Assembly: GCF_018687515.1 (NCBI RefSeq)
Contig: NZ_CP061294.1
Span: 62,001 to 126,000 of the forward strand
DNA: 64,000 bases
Origin: Polynucleobacter sp. MWH-Spelu-300-X4
GTDB taxonomy: Bacteria > Pseudomonadota > Gammaproteobacteria > Burkholderiales > Burkholderiaceae
Reading direction: 5' to 3'
Shown here piece by piece: positions 42,171 through 51,317 of this stretch (position 1 is its first letter; every line of letters begins with the position of its first letter). A program made the translations under genes and the position numbers. The notes under the pieces were generated by a model. It searched no databases. It was not told the DNA's origin and saw nothing but the letters and a program-made list of their open reading frames with translations.

Positions 42171-42809
42171 ATGTCTAATATGTTGACCTTGGCCCTTTCA
42201 AAAGGGCGCATCTTTGATGAAACCTTACCTATGTTGGCTAAGGCGGGGATTACTGTATCTGAAGATCCTGAAAGTTCTAGAAAACTTATTCTTCCTACAT
42301 CTAGCCCAAATTTACGCGTAATTATTGTGCGCGCTTCTGATGTGCCAACTTATGTTCAGTATGGCGCTGCTGATTTTGGCGTCGCTGGTTACGATGTGTT
42401 GGCTGAGCACGGCATGGATGGTTTATATGCGCCAATCGATTTAGGCATTGCTAAGTGCCGTTTATCAGTTGCTGTGCGAGAAGGTTTTGATTACGCCAGC
42501 GCTGTAAGACAGGGTGCGAGATTGCGCGTGGTGACTAAATATGTTGAGCAAGCGCGTGAGCACTTTGCTAACAAAGGTGTGCATGTTGATTTAATCAAGC
42601 TTTACGGTTCAATGGAATTAGGCCCATTAGTAGGTCTTGCTGATGCCATCGTTGACTTAGTTTCAACAGGCAATACTTTAAAAGCGAATCAGTTAAAAGA
42701 AGTTGAAGTGATTAGCCAGATTAGTTCACGCTTGGTCGTTAATCAGGCGGCATATAAGCGCCGTCGTGAAGAATTAGCGCCCATCTTGGATGCTTTCTCA
42801 AAAATCTAA
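42171..42809 (+). CDS. hisG: ATP phosphoribosyltransferase, short form
   Basis: HisG starts histidine synthesis by joining ATP and PRPP. The 212-residue product is the short form, without the C-terminal ACT-like regulatory domain, and so needs HisZ as regulatory partner; hisZ is not in this window. Motifs: [16 protein letters not shown] at the N-terminus and the PRPP-binding [17 protein letters not shown] near residue 160. It is 3 nt before hisD. Confidence 0.96.
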   Translation: MSNMLTLALSKGRIFDETLPMLAKAGITVSEDPESSRKLILPTSSPNLRVIIVRASDVPTYVQYGAADFGVAGYDVLAEHGMDGLYAPIDLGIAKCRLSVAVREGFDYASAVRQGARLRVVTKYVEQAREHFANKGVHVDLIKLYGSMELGPLVGLADAIVDLVSTGNTLKANQLKEVEVISQISSRLVVNQAAYKRRREELAPILDAFSKI

Positions 42810-42812
42810 ATC

Positions 42813-44141
42813 ATGAGCGCTTGCCCAGTCCGTAGATTAAATAGTCAAAGTGCTGATTTTCAGCAAGCACTTAAAAAGCTATTGGCATTTTCTGCGGAAG
42901 ATGATGCTGCTATTGAAGCTGCTACGGCAAAAATTTTGGTGGATGTGCAAAGACGTGGCGATGCTGCTGTTTTAGAGTACACCCAAAAATTTGATCGTTT
43001 ATCGTCAGACCAAGCGAAATCTATTAAAGCTTTAGAGTTATCAAAAAATGAATTATTGTCAGCTCTAAATAGTTTGCCTAAAGACCAACGTGCTGCATTA
43101 GAAGCTGCTGCTGAGAGAGTTAAGAGTTACCACGAGCGTCAGAAACAAGAATCAGGTTGTCATAGTTGGGATTATGCGGATGCTGATGGTACGCGTTTGG
43201 GCCAAAAAGTAACGCCACTTGATCGTGTGGGCATTTATGTGCCTGGTGGTAAAGCTGCTTATCCATCTTCTGTATTGATGAATGCTATGCCTGCCAAAGT
43301 GGCGGGTGTTGGTGAAATCATCATGGTGGTGCCAACGCCTGACGGCGTGCGTAACCCGTTGGTTTTAGCTGCGGCTGCCGTTGCGGGTGTTGATCGTGCT
43401 TTTACGATTGGTGGTGCGCAAGCGGTAGCTGCTTTGGCCTATGGCACAGAAACCATTCCTGCTGTAGATAAAATTGTTGGTCCGGGTAATGCTTATGTGG
43501 CGGCTGCCAAACGTCGTGTATTTGGCACGGCGGGCATCGATATGATTGCTGGCCCATCTGAAATTTTGGTTTTATGTGATGGAAAAACAAATCCTGATTG
43601 GGTGGCGATGGATTTGTTCTCTCAGGCAGAGCATGATGAATTAGCTCAATCGATTCTGTTGTGCCCTGATGAATCTTTCATGAATCAAGTTCAGGCAAGT
43701 ATTGATAAATTTTTGCCAGAAATGCCAAGGCAGGCGGTTATTAAAAAGTCCTTGCAAGATCGTGGTGCGATGATTCTGGTGAAGGACATGCAAGAAGCTT
43801 GCGAGATTGCTAATTCAATTGCCGCAGAGCATTTGGAAATTTCTGCAGAAAACCCTCGTCAGTGGGCTGAGTTGATTCGTCATGCAGGCGCTATTTTTAT
43901 GGGTCCTTACACGAGTGAGTCCTTGGGGGATTATTGTGCTGGCCCTAACCACGTATTGCCAACCATGAGAACAGCTCGTTTCTCATCACCTTTGGGTGTT
44001 TATGACTTCATCAAGCGTTCTAGCATGATTGAAGTGAGTGATGCGGGTGCGCAAAATCTTGGAAAGATTGCGAGCACCTTGGCCCATGGCGAAGGTCTGC
44101 AAGCGCATGCGCGTGCTGCAGAACTTAGACTTAAGAAGTAA
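42813..44141 (+). CDS. hisD: Histidinol dehydrogenase
   Basis: HisD carries out the last two oxidations from histidinol to histidine, with NAD+ and zinc. The 442-residue protein has [20 protein letters not shown], the [14 protein letters not shown] signature near 222, [13 protein letters not shown] and the active-site EHLEI (near 348). It is the last codirectional gene before the inverted hisC. Confidence 0.97.
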   Translation: MSACPVRRLNSQSADFQQALKKLLAFSAEDDAAIEAATAKILVDVQRRGDAAVLEYTQKFDRLSSDQAKSIKALELSKNELLSALNSLPKDQRAALEAAAERVKSYHERQKQESGCHSWDYADADGTRLGQKVTPLDRVGIYVPGGKAAYPSSVLMNAMPAKVAGVGEIIMVVPTPDGVRNPLVLAAAAVAGVDRAFTIGGAQAVAALAYGTETIPAVDKIVGPGNAYVAAAKRRVFGTAGIDMIAGPSEILVLCDGKTNPDWVAMDLFSQAEHDELAQSILLCPDESFMNQVQASIDKFLPEMPRQAVIKKSLQDRGAMILVKDMQEACEIANSIAAEHLEISAENPRQWAELIRHAGAIFMGPYTSESLGDYCAGPNHVLPTMRTARFSSPLGVYDFIKRSSMIEVSDAGAQNLGKIASTLAHGEGLQAHARAAELRLKK

Positions 44142-44201
44142 TTAAGTCTAAGTAATAAAAATAATCAAAAAAGCCAGAAACTAATTCGAAAGCAATCAAG
44201 C

Positions 44202-44222
44202 AGATTATTTAAACAATAATCT
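44202..44222. repeat. dyad between convergent hisD and hisC
   Basis: AGATTATT-TAAAC-AATAATCT is a perfect 8-bp inverted repeat that includes the hisC stop codon. There is no T run on either strand, so its role as a terminator is doubtful. Confidence 0.3.
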
Positions 44223-45279
44223 CTTTGAGTGCTTGCACCAATGCTTTGCATTCTTGATTGGTACCGATGGTAATTCTTAAGTGTTGATCAATACGAGGTA
44301 GTTTGAAGTGACGAACAATAATATGTTTTTCACGTAAACGTGCCGCTATTTCTGCAGCATCTTTCTGAGGGTGTTTTGTAAATACAAAATTGGCTGCTGA
44401 TGGCACTGTTACAAATCCCAGTTTATCTAGATCTGCCACTAGATTTTTTCTGGTGTCGATAACAGCAGCGCTTATTTTTTGTAAGTAGGCTTTATCTTCA
44501 ATAGAAGCTACTGCACCTGCCATAGCAAGTTTATCGATGGGGTATGAGTTAAAGCTATTCTTTACTCGTTCAAGTGCTTCAATTAAATCAGGGTGGCCAA
44601 TTGCATAGCCCACTCTGAGGCCAGCTAGCGCGCGTGACTTTGAAAGTGTGTGCACCACAAGTAAATTGGCGTATTGATCGACTAAAGAAACAGCCGAGTC
44701 GGTTCCAAAATCAACATAAGCTTCATCAATAACAACAACGCTATCTTTGTTGCCTTGAAGCAATTTTTCTATTTGAGCTTTAGTGAGTGCTTTTCCTGTG
44801 GGAGCATTGGGGTTGGGGAAAATGATGCCCCCATTTTTACCCTGGTTAAATGAGAGGTAATCATCAATCTCAATGGAGAAATCTTCCGTTAGAGGAATGT
44901 TCTGAAAAGAAACTTGATATAGATTGCAGTAAACAGGATAGAAGCTATAAGTAATATCCGGGAACAAAATGGGAGCTTCGTGCTTAAGTAAGGCTAAAAA
45001 TGCATGAGCAAGTACTTCGTCTGAGCCATTACCAACAAAAACTTGATTGGCTTTTACTTGATAGTTGCTAGCAATAGCTTGTTTGAGACTATCGGAGTTA
45101 GGGTCTGGGTATAGGCGTAAAGAGTCATTATTGGCGCCAGCAATTGCGGCAATTGCTTTAGGCGATGGCCCATAAGGGCTCTCATTGGTATTGAGTTTGA
45201 TGAGTTGGCTTAATTTAGGCTGCTCCCCTGGTACATAGGGGGTTAAGTTTTTTACAGTTTCACTCCAAAAACGACTCAT
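44209..45279 (-). CDS. hisC: Histidinol-phosphate aminotransferase
   Basis: HisC is a fold type I PLP aminotransferase that makes histidinol phosphate. The 356-residue protein has [14 protein letters not shown] near 82, the FPNPNAPTG turn, VIDEAYVDF (PLP Asp and Tyr) and the PLP lysine in [17 protein letters not shown] near residue 216. It lies on the opposite strand to all other his genes, between hisD and hisB, whereas codirectional hisDCB is the order I expect in related bacteria. It must have its own promoter, and it points against hisD. Confidence 0.95.
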   Translation of the reverse strand: MSRFWSETVKNLTPYVPGEQPKLSQLIKLNTNESPYGPSPKAIAAIAGANNDSLRLYPDPNSDSLKQAIASNYQVKANQVFVGNGSDEVLAHAFLALLKHEAPILFPDITYSFYPVYCNLYQVSFQNIPLTEDFSIEIDDYLSFNQGKNGGIIFPNPNAPTGKALTKAQIEKLLQGNKDSVVVIDEAYVDFGTDSAVSLVDQYANLLVVHTLSKSRALAGLRVGYAIGHPDLIEALERVKNSFNSYPIDKLAMAGAVASIEDKAYLQKISAAVIDTRKNLVADLDKLGFVTVPSAANFVFTKHPQKDAAEIAARLREKHIIVRHFKLPRIDQHLRITIGTNQECKALVQALKEIIV

Positions 45280-45393
45280 CTTTTACGCTTACTTTCCTCA
45301 AAACATAAATTTTAGGACAAATTCTTTATAAATCAGGCTCTTTGACAGAGTACCACGGGTGGAATTTCACAAAGAGGGTGATATTATGACGGT

Positions 45394-45981
45394 ATGCGTC
45401 AAGTAGATGTCACACGAAACACCTCGGAAACCCAAATTCAGATTGCCATTAATTTAGATGGCACGGGTAAAGCTCAACTTAATTCAGGCGTTCCTTTCTT
45501 GGATCACATGCTCGATCAAATTGCCCGTCACGGCATGATTGATTTAACTGTGACCGCAAAAGGCGATACGCACATTGATGACCACCATACCGTTGAAGAT
45601 GTGGGTATCACGTTAGGTCAAGCGATTGCGAAGGCTGTTGGCGATAAAAAAGGTATTACTCGTTATGGACATTCTTATGTGCCATTAGATGAGACTTTAT
45701 CGAGAGTTGTGATCGATTTTTCTGGTCGCCCAGGTTTAGAGTTCCACGTGCCGTTTACGCGTGCACGCGTAGGTGACTTTGACGTGGACCTCGCTATTGA
45801 ATTCTTCCGCGGTTTTGTTAATCATGCAGGCGTTACGTTGCATATTGATAACTTGCGCGGTATTAATGCTCACCACCAAATTGAGACGGTATTTAAGGCC
45901 TTTGGCCGTGCTTTGCGCATGGCTTTAGAACTTGATCCGCGCGCTAGTGGTGTGATCCCTTCTACAAAAGGTAGTTTGTAA
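45394..45981 (+). CDS. hisB: Imidazoleglycerol-phosphate dehydratase
   Basis: The 195-residue monofunctional HisB dehydrates IGP to imidazole-acetol phosphate. It has the manganese-binding histidine clusters [13 protein letters not shown] (near 36), [11 protein letters not shown] (near 66) and [17 protein letters not shown]. No phosphatase domain is fused, so histidinol-phosphatase must be encoded elsewhere. With hisC inverted upstream, this gene and hisH-A-F-I-E need a promoter in the 114-nt gap 45280-45393; a TTGACA at 45342 is present but with only a poor -10. Confidence 0.97.
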   Translation: MRQVDVTRNTSETQIQIAINLDGTGKAQLNSGVPFLDHMLDQIARHGMIDLTVTAKGDTHIDDHHTVEDVGITLGQAIAKAVGDKKGITRYGHSYVPLDETLSRVVIDFSGRPGLEFHVPFTRARVGDFDVDLAIEFFRGFVNHAGVTLHIDNLRGINAHHQIETVFKAFGRALRMALELDPRASGVIPSTKGSL

Positions 45982-46022
45982 GCAACCCTGCCTCGCTAAC
46001 TTTAAGTATTTAGGTTCGTACC

Positions 46023-46700
46023 TTGTCAAAAAATTCACCCAGCATTGCTATTGTCGATTACGGCATGGGTAATTTGCGTTCCGTTGCGCAGGCTTTGATG
46101 CATGCTGCGCCAGAGGCTAAGGTAATGATTGCTTCTAAGCCGGAAGAGATTAAAGCAGCCGATAAAGTTGTTTTGCCTGGGCAAGGGGCCATGCCTGATT
46201 GCATGTCTCATTTACAAGACTCTGGTTTATTGGAGGCTGTTTTAGAGGCTACTAAAAATAAGCCTATGCTAGGTGTTTGTGTCGGTGAGCAAATGCTATT
46301 TGATACGAGCGCTGAAATTAGATTTGATGCTCCTGCCGGTACTGACTTAACCAAAGGTTTGGGTCTATTGCCTGGTAAGGTTGTGCGCTTTGATTTGGCA
46401 GGTAAGAGTCAGGCGGATGGATCACACTTTAAGGTGCCTCACATGGGATGGAATCAGGTTCAACAGACAAGATCACATGCTTTGTGGGAAGGCATTCCTG
46501 ATAACAGCAGCTTTTATTTTGTGCATAGTTATTACGCTGTCCCGGCTAATCAAGAAGATACAGTAGGTGTTACAGATTACGGTAACTTATTTACTTGTGC
46601 CGTCGCTAAAGATAATATTTTTGCAACACAGTTTCATCCGGAAAAAAGCGCACACTTAGGTTTGCGTTTGTACCAAAATTTCACACGTTGGCAACCTTAA
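46023..46700 (+). CDS. hisH: Imidazole glycerol phosphate synthase, glutaminase subunit
   Basis: HisH releases ammonia from glutamine and passes it to HisF. The 225-residue class I amidotransferase has the oxyanion segment [11 protein letters not shown], the nucleophile in [12 protein letters not shown] (Cys near residue 83) and the His-Glu pair in TQFHPEKS near residue 200. The start is TTG at 46023; no ATG fits the family N-terminus and no strong ribosome binding site is seen. Note CVGEQ where GQLL-type variation is common. Confidence 0.94.
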   Translation: MSKNSPSIAIVDYGMGNLRSVAQALMHAAPEAKVMIASKPEEIKAADKVVLPGQGAMPDCMSHLQDSGLLEAVLEATKNKPMLGVCVGEQMLFDTSAEIRFDAPAGTDLTKGLGLLPGKVVRFDLAGKSQADGSHFKVPHMGWNQVQQTRSHALWEGIPDNSSFYFVHSYYAVPANQEDTVGVTDYGNLFTCAVAKDNIFATQFHPEKSAHLGLRLYQNFTRWQP

Positions 46701-46717
46701 CTAATTAAATATTCATC

Positions 46718-47461
46718 ATGTTGTTAATTCCAGCTATCGATTTAAAACAAGGTCACTGTGTTCGTTTAGAACAGGGTGATATGAACAAAGCAACGACTTT
46801 TTCAGAAGACCCTGGCGCTATGGCGAAACACTGGGTTGATTCAGGTGCGCGTCGTTTGCATCTAGTAGACCTTGATGGTGCCTTTGCGGGTAAGCCTAAA
46901 AATGAAGTCGCAATTAAATCCATCCTAAAAGCGGTGGGTGATGATATCCCTGTGCAATTAGGTGGTGGTATTCGTGATTTAGAAACCATTGAGCGTCTTT
47001 TAGACGATGGTTTGACGTATGTAATTATCGGTACAGCCGCTGTTAAAAACCCTGGCTTTTTACAAGAAGCCTGCGCAGCGTTCCCTGGACACATCATTGT
47101 TGGATTGGATGCTAAAGAGGGTAAGGTTGCCACCGATGGTTGGAGTAAGTTGACTGGCCATGAGGTGGCTGACTTAGCTAAGAAGTATGAAGACTATGGT
47201 GTTGAGTCCATTATTTATACGGATATTGGTCGTGATGGCATGCTGAAAGGTATCAACATGGAAGCAACCATCAAGTTGGCGCAATCAGTGAACATTCCAA
47301 TTATTGCTAGTGGTGGCTTGACCAACATGAAAGATGTGGATGCTCTATGCGCCGCTGAATCAGAAGGTGTTGTTGGTGTGATTGCAGGTAGAGCTATTTA
47401 CACTGGTGATTTAGATTTAGCAAAAGCCCAAAAGCACGCTGATGAATATGTGGCGAAATAA
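46718..47461 (+). CDS. hisA: Phosphoribosylformimino-5-aminoimidazole carboxamide ribotide isomerase
   Basis: HisA performs the Amadori isomerisation of ProFAR to PRFAR. The 247-residue beta/alpha barrel has the catalytic Asp8 in [18 protein letters not shown] and Asp in [12 protein letters not shown] near residue 169, with phosphate-binding GGGIRD and IASGGLTN loops. It is 17 nt after hisH. Confidence 0.97.
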   Translation: MLLIPAIDLKQGHCVRLEQGDMNKATTFSEDPGAMAKHWVDSGARRLHLVDLDGAFAGKPKNEVAIKSILKAVGDDIPVQLGGGIRDLETIERLLDDGLTYVIIGTAAVKNPGFLQEACAAFPGHIIVGLDAKEGKVATDGWSKLTGHEVADLAKKYEDYGVESIIYTDIGRDGMLKGINMEATIKLAQSVNIPIIASGGLTNMKDVDALCAAESEGVVGVIAGRAIYTGDLDLAKAQKHADEYVAK

Positions 47462-47498
47462 CAAAAAGTAAAACACTAATAAGAAATAAACCAAACAC

Positions 47499-48257
47499 AT
47501 GCTTTCAAAAAGAATCATTCCTTGTTTAGATGTCACAGCGGGTCGAGTTGTGAAGGGGGTGAACTTTGTTGAACTTCGTGATGCTGGGGACCCTGTTGAA
47601 ATTGCTCGTCGTTATGATGACCAAGGCGCTGATGAAATCACTTTCTTAGACATTACTGCCACTTCAGATGAGCGCGATTTAATTTTGCACATTATTGAAG
47701 ATGTGGCATCTCAGGTATTTATTCCATTAACTGTGGGTGGTGGTGTTAGAGCTGTTGCCGATGTGCGTCGTTTATTAAATGCGGGTGCAGATAAAGTCGG
47801 TATGAACTCTGCTGCTGTAGCTAATCCTGATTTGGTTTCTGATTCAGCTGCTAAATATGGTTCGCAATGTATTGTGGTGGCCATTGATGCAAAACAAACA
47901 CAACCTGGCTTATGGGAAGTGTTTACGCATGGTGGCCGTAAAAATACAGGGATTAACGCTATCAGTTGGGCGCAAGAAGTGGCCAAGCGAGGTGCTGGTG
48001 AGATTCTTCTGACCAGTATGGATCGTGATGGTACTAAGAATGGTTTTGATTTAGATTTAACTCGTGCGGTGAGCGATGCAGTGACTTGTCCAGTGATTGC
48101 TTCTGGTGGTGTGGGTAATTTGCAGCATTTGGCGGACGGTATTACTAAAGGTCATGCCGATGCCGTATTAGCCGCAAGTATTTTCCACTTTGGCGAGCAT
48201 ACGGTGGGTGAGGCAAAGCGTTTGATGGCCTCCCAAGGAATACCGGTTAGACTTTAA
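47499..48257 (+). CDS. hisF: Imidazole glycerol phosphate synthase, cyclase subunit
   Basis: HisF closes the imidazole ring, yielding IGP and AICAR. The 252-residue barrel begins [23 protein letters not shown] with catalytic Asp11, has Asp130 in VVAIDAKQ, and the phosphate loops [10 protein letters not shown] and IASGGVGN. It follows hisA by a 37-nt A-rich spacer without a clear ribosome binding site. Confidence 0.97.
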   Translation: MLSKRIIPCLDVTAGRVVKGVNFVELRDAGDPVEIARRYDDQGADEITFLDITATSDERDLILHIIEDVASQVFIPLTVGGGVRAVADVRRLLNAGADKVGMNSAAVANPDLVSDSAAKYGSQCIVVAIDAKQTQPGLWEVFTHGGRKNTGINAISWAQEVAKRGAGEILLTSMDRDGTKNGFDLDLTRAVSDAVTCPVIASGGVGNLQHLADGITKGHADAVLAASIFHFGEHTVGEAKRLMASQGIPVRL

Positions 48258-48304
48258 GTAATTCGAACTAGACGCATATCAAATTTGTAAGAACGGAAAA
48301 CATA

Positions 48305-48688
48305 GTGACTGATAACAACTTACAAAAATCATCTCAAAATTGGTTAGACCAAGTAACCTGGAATGACAAAGGTTTAGTTGCTGTTGTTGCGCAAGAAGCA
48401 TCTAGTGGTGATGTATTGATGATGGCCTGGATGAACCGAGAGTCGCTCCAATTAACTTTGGAAAAAGGTGAGGCTGTTTATTGGTCACGTTCACGCAATA
48501 AGATTTGGCACAAAGGTGAAGAGTCTGGTCACGTGCAAACAGTCAAGAGTATTCATTTGGATTGTGATGGCGATACGATCTTGATTAAAGTAGATCAAAA
48601 AGACGGTATCGCTTGCCATACAGGCGCACATAGTTGTTTTTTCTTAGATTTAGAAAAAACAGCCAATGGACCAGTTTGGAAGAAATAG
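48305..48688 (+). CDS. hisI: Phosphoribosyl-AMP cyclohydrolase
   Basis: HisI opens the adenine ring of PR-AMP, the third step. The 127-residue protein has the [14 protein letters not shown] segment, [17 protein letters not shown], and the zinc/magnesium ligands in [14 protein letters not shown] and [10 protein letters not shown]. The start is GTG at 48305. HisI and HisE are separate genes here rather than a fusion. Confidence 0.96.
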   Translation: MTDNNLQKSSQNWLDQVTWNDKGLVAVVAQEASSGDVLMMAWMNRESLQLTLEKGEAVYWSRSRNKIWHKGEESGHVQTVKSIHLDCDGDTILIKVDQKDGIACHTGAHSCFFLDLEKTANGPVWKK

Positions 48689-48792
48689 TTTAGAGTTTTA
48701 GATAAGTAACATAGTCAAACAACTTAACTAAAAGAACCCAAGTAAAACAACCAAAACAATATCAGCGTAGCAATATTCATAGAAATTAAATC

Positions 48793-49182
48793 ATGACAAC
48801 ACAAACGAAAGATCAATCTAGCAGTATGGATGCCATTAAGCGTTTGGCTGATGTGGTGGATGCTCGTAGGGCTGATTTTCTTGCGGGCAAGTCAGATCCT
48901 GATATTTCTTATATTGCTAAGTTATTTAGCAAAGGTGATGATGCTATTTTGAAAAAAATAGGCGAGGAAGCTGCTGAAACAGTCATGGCTGCAAAAGACA
49001 GCCGGTTTTCTAACTTGGCTCCGGATATGCAAACTAAATTTGTGGGTGAGATTGCCGATCTTTGGTTCCACTGCTTTGTTGCTTTATCGCAATTCAATTT
49101 AAGACCGGAAGATGTGATTGCTGAACTAGAGCGTCGCGAGGGCGTGTCTGGAATTGCGGAAAAAGCCGCTAGAAAATCATGA
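48793..49182 (+). CDS. hisE: Phosphoribosyl-ATP pyrophosphatase
   Basis: HisE hydrolyses PR-ATP to PR-AMP. The 129-residue all-alpha NTP-pyrophosphohydrolase has [16 protein letters not shown] (the metal-binding EExxE near residue 59) and the [13 protein letters not shown] helix with the second acidic pair. The 104-nt gap before it is A/C-rich with no ribosome binding site. It overlaps the HIT gene by 4 nt. Confidence 0.95.
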   Translation: MTTQTKDQSSSMDAIKRLADVVDARRADFLAGKSDPDISYIAKLFSKGDDAILKKIGEEAAETVMAAKDSRFSNLAPDMQTKFVGEIADLWFHCFVALSQFNLRPEDVIAELERREGVSGIAEKAARKS

Positions 49183-49580
49183 CCCAAACGAATCAGGAGC
49201 ACCAAGTGCAGCAGGCGCAACATACGCACTCTGAAAACTGCATTTTTTGCAAAATTATTGCCGGGCAGATTCCAAGTAAAAAGATTTATGAGGATGAGGA
49301 GCTATTTGCTTTTCATGACATTCGTCCAGCAGCACCCATACACTTTCTAATAGTACCTAAGCGTCATTTCGCCAATTTAATGGTGGCTGATAGCAAAGAT
49401 GAGGCATTACTAGGTAGAATGATGACGCTCGCGCCGCGCTTAGCTCTAGAGCAGGGTTGCCGACCTGGCGATACCGGAGGCTTTAGAGTGGTTATTAATA
49501 ATGGTGCTGATGGTGGGCAAGAGGTTTACCATATACACATGCATGTCATGGGCGGTCCCCGCCCATGGAAAAAAGATTAA
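49179..49580 (+). CDS. hinT: HIT-family purine nucleoside phosphoramidase (HinT-like)
   Basis: A 133-residue histidine-triad hydrolase. The triad HIHMHVMGG lies near residue 118, preceded by the zinc-type motif [15 protein letters not shown] and a VINNG-DGGQEV loop. HinT-type proteins hydrolyse AMP-lysine and aminoacyl-AMP. Coupling to hisE (ATGA overlap) and closeness to tatABC is a repeated arrangement in betaproteobacteria. Confidence 0.93.
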   Translation: MTQTNQEHQVQQAQHTHSENCIFCKIIAGQIPSKKIYEDEELFAFHDIRPAAPIHFLIVPKRHFANLMVADSKDEALLGRMMTLAPRLALEQGCRPGDTGGFRVVINNGADGGQEVYHIHMHVMGGPRPWKKD

Positions 49581-49625
49581 AACAAAATTAAAGCGATATT
49601 TAAGCAGATTAATTAGGAGTAAAAA

Positions 49626-49853
49626 ATGGGTTCATTTAGCGTTTGGCACTGGATTATTGTTCTATTAATCGTTCTTTTGGTATTTGGTACCAAAAAACTA
49701 CGCAATATTGGTGCAGATTTAGGTGGTGCCGTTAAAGGTTTCAAAGATGGCATGAAGGGTGAGGCTGATAAACCAGCTGATCAAATTCAGGGTCAATCTA
49801 CATCTGATGGCAAAACAGTTGATGTGCATGCCAAAGACGTGAGCAAAAACTAA
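49626..49853 (+). CDS. tatA: Sec-independent translocase protein TatA
   Basis: TatA oligomers form the pore for folded, twin-arginine proteins. The 75-residue protein has an N-terminal membrane helix ([15 protein letters not shown], about 8-21), the FGTKKL hinge, an amphipathic helix ([17 protein letters not shown]) and a polar tail. A TTAGGAGT ribosome binding site precedes ATG. A 9-bp hairpin follows the gene before tatB. Confidence 0.96.
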   Translation: MGSFSVWHWIIVLLIVLLVFGTKKLRNIGADLGGAVKGFKDGMKGEADKPADQIQGQSTSDGKTVDVHAKDVSKN

Positions 49854-49860
49854 CAACAAA

Positions 49861-49888
49861 GGGCTGCTGACAAAAGAAACAGTGGCCC
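49861..49888 (+). promoter_or_regulatory. hairpin between tatA and tatB
   Basis: GGGCTGCTG (49861-49869) pairs with CAGTGGCCC (49880-49888) including two central G-T wobbles, around a 10-nt A-rich loop. No T run follows, so it is not a standard terminator. It might protect the 3' end of a tatA message or weaken read-through to tatBC, consistent with the known excess of TatA over TatB and TatC. Confidence 0.4.
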
Positions 49889-49924
49889 AATTGCACTCTA
49901 ACTTTCCTCTAATTTCCTTTTTAT

Positions 49925-50434
49925 ATGATTGATCTTGGACTCTCCAAGTTAGCACTCATTGGCGTGGTCGCTTTAGTAGTGGTCGGACCTGAGCGTTTGC
50001 CCAAAGTGGCGCGCATGGCGGGCACTCTCATGGGGCGAGCTCAGCGTTATATGGCTGAGGTAAAAAGTGAAGTTAATCGCCAGGTAGAGTTAGACGAGCT
50101 TAAAAAAATGCAGGAAGCTGCTACGAGTGCCATGAAAGATGTGCAATCGAGTATGAAGGATGTTGAATCTAGTTTTGCGCAAACAACTCAAGAAGTTAGT
50201 TCTAATTTAACTGAGAACTACGATGACTTTGCTGACGATGGTGGATATGTTCCAACTAGTTTTAAAAGCAACTTACGTCAGGGTAAAGATAGCTGGGGTG
50301 TTAAACGAGCTGCTATGCCTCAGTGGTATAAAAAAACGGCGGGTGTTAAAACACGTATTCAGTCTGGTGCGGCAAGAGTGAAACGTTTCCGTCGTGCAGC
50401 AACCCAACAAAAAGCACCTAAGTCTTTTTTCTGA
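49925..50434 (+). CDS. tatB: Sec-independent translocase protein TatB
   Basis: TatB forms the signal-peptide receptor with TatC. The 169-residue protein has an N-terminal helix with the conserved Glu (MIDLGLSKLALIGVVALVVVGPERLPK, in part), an amphipathic helix (VARMAGTLMGRAQRYMAEVKSEV) and a long charged tail. The VVGPERLP motif separates it from TatA. It lies 71 nt after tatA. Confidence 0.95.
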   Translation: MIDLGLSKLALIGVVALVVVGPERLPKVARMAGTLMGRAQRYMAEVKSEVNRQVELDELKKMQEAATSAMKDVQSSMKDVESSFAQTTQEVSSNLTENYDDFADDGGYVPTSFKSNLRQGKDSWGVKRAAMPQWYKKTAGVKTRIQSGAARVKRFRRAATQQKAPKSFF

Positions 50435-50480
50435 GACTAAAGAATTAAATTAAAAGAATAAAAAAAGAGCACAAATCAAC

Positions 50481-51266
50481 ATGTCACAAAATCAAACGCC
50501 AGAGACAAATACAGAAGACGGTATTCAAGAAACCTTCTTGTCTCATTTGTTTGAGTTGCGTGACCGATTAATTAAATCTTTTGTTGCTTTATTAATCGTG
50601 TTCATTGGCTTGGTCTATTGGGCGCCGGATATTTTTCACTTATTTGCAAAACCGCTTTTAGATGCATTGCCTAATGGTGGGCGCATGATTGTTACGGATG
50701 TAACGGGTTCATTCTTTGTGCCCATGAAAGTAACCCTCCTTGTAGCTTTCTTGGGTGCGTTGCCCTATATCATGTATCAGTTGTGGTCGTTTATTGCCCC
50801 AGGCTTGTACAGTCATGAGCGTAAGTTGGTAATTCCTATTGTGACGAGTAGCTATATCTTGTTTATTTCAGGGATGGCTTTCGCCTACTTCTTGGTATTT
50901 CCAACGGTATTTAGTTTTATGGCACATTACAACGCACCGTTGGGTGCGGATATGGCAACAGATATTGATAAATATCTGAGTTTTGCCATGACGACATTCT
51001 TGGCTTTTGGTTTAACTTTTGAAGTGCCTGTAGTTGTGGTGGTGCTTGTTAAGCTTGGCATGATTAGAACCAAAAAGCTCAAAGAGATACGTCCTTATGT
51101 CATTGTTGGGGCTTTTATTATTGCTGCGGTTGTAACGCCGCCAGATGTTCTTTCACAGCTTTTGTTGGCAGTACCACTTTGTGTACTTTATGAGTTAGGT
51201 GTTTTTGTGGCTAGATTTTATGAGGCGCCATTAGACCCTGCTGATGAAACAACTGATGATAAATAA
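50481..51266 (+). CDS. tatC: Sec-independent translocase protein TatC
   Basis: TatC binds the twin-arginine signal peptide. The 261-residue protein has six hydrophobic helices, the N-terminal FLSHLFELRDRLIKSF motif (near 19), the conserved periplasmic Pro-rich loop and FGLTFEVPVVVVVLVKLGM (near 176), with the essential Glu in FEVP. It is the last gene of the tat unit and faces the Sel1-repeat gene. Confidence 0.96.
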   Translation: MSQNQTPETNTEDGIQETFLSHLFELRDRLIKSFVALLIVFIGLVYWAPDIFHLFAKPLLDALPNGGRMIVTDVTGSFFVPMKVTLLVAFLGALPYIMYQLWSFIAPGLYSHERKLVIPIVTSSYILFISGMAFAYFLVFPTVFSFMAHYNAPLGADMATDIDKYLSFAMTTFLAFGLTFEVPVVVVVLVKLGMIRTKKLKEIRPYVIVGAFIIAAVVTPPDVLSQLLLAVPLCVLYELGVFVARFYEAPLDPADETTDDK

Positions 51267-51289
51267 AAAGAATCAATAACAAATAAAAA

Positions 51290-51317
51290 AGAATAAGTAA
51301 AAAAATATTACTTATTC
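51290..51317 (-). terminator. AT-rich terminator for the Sel1-repeat gene
   Basis: GAATAAGTAA (51291-51300) and TTACTTATTC (51308-51317) form a perfect 10-bp stem. Read on the minus strand it is followed at once by TTTTTTATTT (from 51290 down), a good intrinsic terminator layout in spite of the AT-rich stem. It overlaps the last codons of the gene and may also stop tatC transcripts. Confidence 0.6.

Noticed and set aside
45342-45370. sigma70 promoter for hisB from the TTGACA at 45342
   Set aside because: The -35 is perfect but the region 16-18 bp downstream (ATTTCA) is a poor -10; not strong enough to list as a feature.
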